Part shown: piece by piece, positions 61,941 to 64,000 of the stretch
Layout of the letters: the number at the start of each line of letters is the position of its first letter
How positions within the stretch are numbered: the stretch's first letter is position 1
Assembly: GCA_942492855.1 (NCBI GenBank)
Contig: OW818647.1
Coordinates: 3,224,001-3,288,000, forward strand
DNA: 64,000 nt
Direction of reading: 5' to 3'
From: G963677485 sp942492855
GTDB taxonomy: Bacteria; Armatimonadota; HRBIN16
Notes under the pieces: generated by a model
The model's input: only the letters and a program-made list of their open reading frames with translations
Databases searched by the model: none
What the model was told of the DNA's origin: nothing
Position numbers and translations under genes: made by a program

Positions 61941-63458
61941 CTATTTTACTGACTTGGCAGGTACATCGCTATTCAGTTGATTCTGAACTATAGAACCGAG
62001 CGATCTGCACAAGGGCAGGACCGTATCTAAAGCAGAATCATCGTCAGATTTGACAGAAACAACAAGTCGCAATGACGCGCCTGTTGTGACCTGGTGCCGT
62101 AATCGCATCGCTGCGAGCCGCAAATTGTGCCGGACTAAGCCGACACACGCGCCATCTGGCTGAATGTAACTATATACAACTAGTATACGTGAGTTGTTCA
62201 TTTCCATCAACATAACTCGAAACGGTATGCTTGAGCGGTCTCCCTTCACTAGGATTTCACACTCTTTTTGAACACTCCAACCGTCGCCTGGCAGGCAGTA
62301 TGATGGACTATGAAAGCTGTTCTTCATGTGTCCATAAACCACTAGCACATCGGTATAGTCGCCTGGCTCGTTGCGGTATGTGCGGTTGACTACCGCGTCG
62401 GGAGTCAGTAGCTTGAGTGCCTCTTCAGGTAAAGGTGTTTCATCCGTGACGGTCCAACCGTCAATAGAGTAGGGCACATCCATGGTGTTTATCGTGCGTG
62501 TTGGCACGGCACCTCTGGTGGCATCGGCTGCGGTGATGGCCCACATGGCAAAGATCAGGCAGATGATTACCATGGTTATCCTGCGCCATGAGGTGAGTTG
62601 CGGTGTTGTTGGATGGTGTACGGCTTTATCTGCTTGATCGACCGCGAAGCGTGAAGTCAGTAGTTGCCGCAGTGTACTGAGTGTAACACCTGACAGAACC
62701 AACAGCAGAATCCCCGCATTGTCGTGGAAGAGTGTCAGGGCAAGATTAGCATTGATGAAATGGCCGATGATAAAAATCAACACAATCCGTATCACATTGG
62801 CGATGTATGCAATAGGAATAGAACTCGCGAATAACAACCACTTCCAGCCCAGTTTAACCGATGTGGTGCCCGCCATCAACGCCGCCACTGTCGTGATGGC
62901 CATCAATGAGCGGATACCGCTGCACGCTACGGCGATCTCAGCATCAAACCGAGGAGTCCAGAGGTGAACCCCTTCGCGCTGGATGGGCAGAAACAGGCCA
63001 AGCACCCATCCGGAGATGGCCGCACTGGAGTGCTGCATCGGAACGCTCAGCTTGTCAATAAGGAAATCTGGCCACGGTACCGCCATGAACAAGAAAGCCA
63101 GAGGAAACAGCCGGGCACGTACCCATCCACCACCGTACAGTATCCAACACAGGCCTATGATAGATATAGGGAGACTTAGACCGTATAACAGCTTGATGTC
63201 AGCCCATACGGCGACCACAAGCAGCGACAATCCGACGGATAGCGGGATGATACCGAGCCATGGTCTGCCTGCCAGGGCAGGGCGCTGGTGCCTGCTTCTA
63301 TAGATGAGGTATGCACTGATAAACGGCACGGCCAGCCCGTGGTTCAACTCAGGAGAAGACATCCAACGCTGGAAAAGAAAGGCGATGGCTGGCCAGTTGA
63401 CAACTAGATATACGAACCAAACCACTGTGATGGCCCATCGACGGTCTGGCTTATTCAT
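61941..63458 (-). CDS. Exosortase fused to EpsI-like domain
   Basis: 505 residues; ATG at 63458 with AAGGA at 6-nt spacing. The first 275 residues are an exosortase with about eight membrane segments and catalytic Cys179 (VACSGIRSL), Arg224 (NVIRI) and His245 (FHDNAG). A further membrane segment near residue 300 leads to an EpsI domain with SYCLPGDGW (Cys388). Exosortases cut PEP-CTERM proteins and are linked to exopolysaccharide export. EpsI is often separate; here it is one chain. No protein in the window ends with a PEP-CTERM sequence. It precedes the Wzc-like gene by 36 bp. Confidence 0.92.
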   Translation of the reverse strand: MNKPDRRWAITVVWFVYLVVNWPAIAFLFQRWMSSPELNHGLAVPFISAYLIYRSRHQRPALAGRPWLGIIPLSVGLSLLVVAVWADIKLLYGLSLPISIIGLCWILYGGGWVRARLFPLAFLFMAVPWPDFLIDKLSVPMQHSSAAISGWVLGLFLPIQREGVHLWTPRFDAEIAVACSGIRSLMAITTVAALMAGTTSVKLGWKWLLFASSIPIAYIANVIRIVLIFIIGHFINANLALTLFHDNAGILLLVLSGVTLSTLRQLLTSRFAVDQADKAVHHPTTPQLTSWRRITMVIICLIFAMWAITAADATRGAVPTRTINTMDVPYSIDGWTVTDETPLPEEALKLLTPDAVVNRTYRNEPGDYTDVLVVYGHMKNSFHSPSYCLPGDGWSVQKECEILVKGDRSSIPFRVMLMEMNNSRILVVYSYIQPDGACVGLVRHNLRLAAMRLRHQVTTGASLRLVVSVKSDDDSALDTVLPLCRSLGSIVQNQLNSDVPAKSVK

Positions 63459-63475
63459 ACCAATTCCTTGTAGTA

Positions 63476-64000
63476 TCACTTGCTGTTACCACCGGTATGC
63501 AGCGGTTTGGACTGTGTTTTGTTAAAGTCGGTGGAACACAGTAATATCTGCGACAGTAGCACGCTTTGATGCTGCTGCTGATTGTATGAACTGCTTTGGC
63601 AGGGTTCCATGTAAAGCGGAATAACGGCATATGGAGCCTGCTTCTGCCAATAGCGGCTCAGTTTCGTCTGTTCTGCGGCCGACAACCCAGCGCGGAGTTG
63701 GATAAAGCTGCTGGCACCCTGGTAGAGCTGGAACCATCCCAGCATCTGTTTGCTTGGCACATTAGCCACTTCAGGGGTGAGCAGCAGGTATTTTGCCTTC
63801 GTTCTTGACAGCTCCATCAGTTTCGATTGGTCGGCTTGCATACGGGTTTGCGGATTCTGGGTGTCACTTGTACCGGGGTTGACGACCTCCTGAACAATAG
63901 CCGATTCGGGCAGCCATACCCAGGCCGTCTCTGTATACCATGCGGCCAGCTCAGGCTGATCACAGATGCCGATGCTTCTCAGGACGGTGGGAGTGGGGCA
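63476..64000 (-). CDS. C-terminal part of a probable membrane glycosyltransferase-like protein (5' partial)
   Basis: The frame is open to the right window edge, so the true start is outside. The visible 174 residues are soluble and contain AAWYTETAWVWLPES, a pattern common in the extracytoplasmic C-terminal part of GT39-like and related membrane mannosyltransferases. The remainder (GWFQLYQGASSFIQLR, QKQAPYAVIPLYMEPC) has no motif I recognise. It ends 17 bp before the exosortase start and is likely the preceding gene of the same operon. The assignment is tentative. Confidence 0.5.
   Translation of the reverse strand, partial: CPTPTVLRSIGICDQPELAAWYTETAWVWLPESAIVQEVVNPGTSDTQNPQTRMQADQSKLMELSRTKAKYLLLTPEVANVPSKQMLGWFQLYQGASSFIQLRAGLSAAEQTKLSRYWQKQAPYAVIPLYMEPCQSSSYNQQQHQSVLLSQILLCSTDFNKTQSKPLHTGGNSK

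Overview
The window looks like a chromosomal segment of a Gram-negative-type (diderm) bacterium of moderate GC, most probably a member of the Armatimonadota, with Planctomycetota-like phyla as the alternative. This placement is inference from gene content: secreted RCC1-repeat proteins ending in dockerin modules, a type II prepilin with an HxDG-like tail, a DUF4838 protein, SGNH hydrolases, an exosortase fused to EpsI, the futalosine menaquinone route and FlgD-like C-terminal domains. No transposase, phage gene or CRISPR array is visible.

Layout. 1-10.4 kb: five tandem secreted RCC1-type beta-propeller genes on the plus strand, each ending in a sandwich domain plus a two-loop dockerin. 10.4-15.4 kb: a pentapeptide-repeat protein, a DUF4838 protein and a pair of SGNH hydrolase paralogues, one catalytically dead. 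15.5-21.3 kb, minus strand: femAB-like and alr (cell wall), then parB-dnaN-DUF1232-rluB. 21.4-26.4 kb, plus strand: polA, rpsA, coaE. 26.4-42.1 kb: a six-gene secreted/envelope cluster made of two CsgG-like proteins, a subtilase, two very large secreted proteins and a predicted outer-membrane barrel. The subtilase and the two large proteins share a C-terminal region of about 320-345 residues ending in a FlgD-like domain. 42.1-42.9 kb: nested inverted repeats. 42.9-46.5 kb: glgA and a divergent, frameshifted GH27 alpha-galactosidase. 46.7-47.0 kb: tRNA-Glu, tRNA-Leu and tRNA-Val behind a near-consensus promoter. 47.1-51.3 kb: two tandem polysaccharide deacetylase-SGNH fusion genes and the 3' remnant of a third. 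51.4-55.6 kb, minus strand: mqnC, a CobW-like GTPase and a KimA-like transporter in one operon with a clear terminator. 55.6-56.9 kb: a small acidic protein and a prepilin. 57.2-64 kb, minus strand: an exopolysaccharide locus with an NDP-sugar epimerase, a GT2 glycosyltransferase, a Wzc-like co-polymerase with an altered Walker A, an exosortase-EpsI fusion and a partial membrane-glycosyltransferase-like gene.

The window combines housekeeping replication and translation genes with many envelope and secreted functions: carbohydrate processing, surface propellers, exopolysaccharide and a candidate surface-protein system. The main new observations are that propeller repeats occur in sets of seven, that a cluster of large proteins shares one C-terminal region, that an SGNH paralogue has lost its whole catalytic set, and that several families of palindromic intergenic elements are present.
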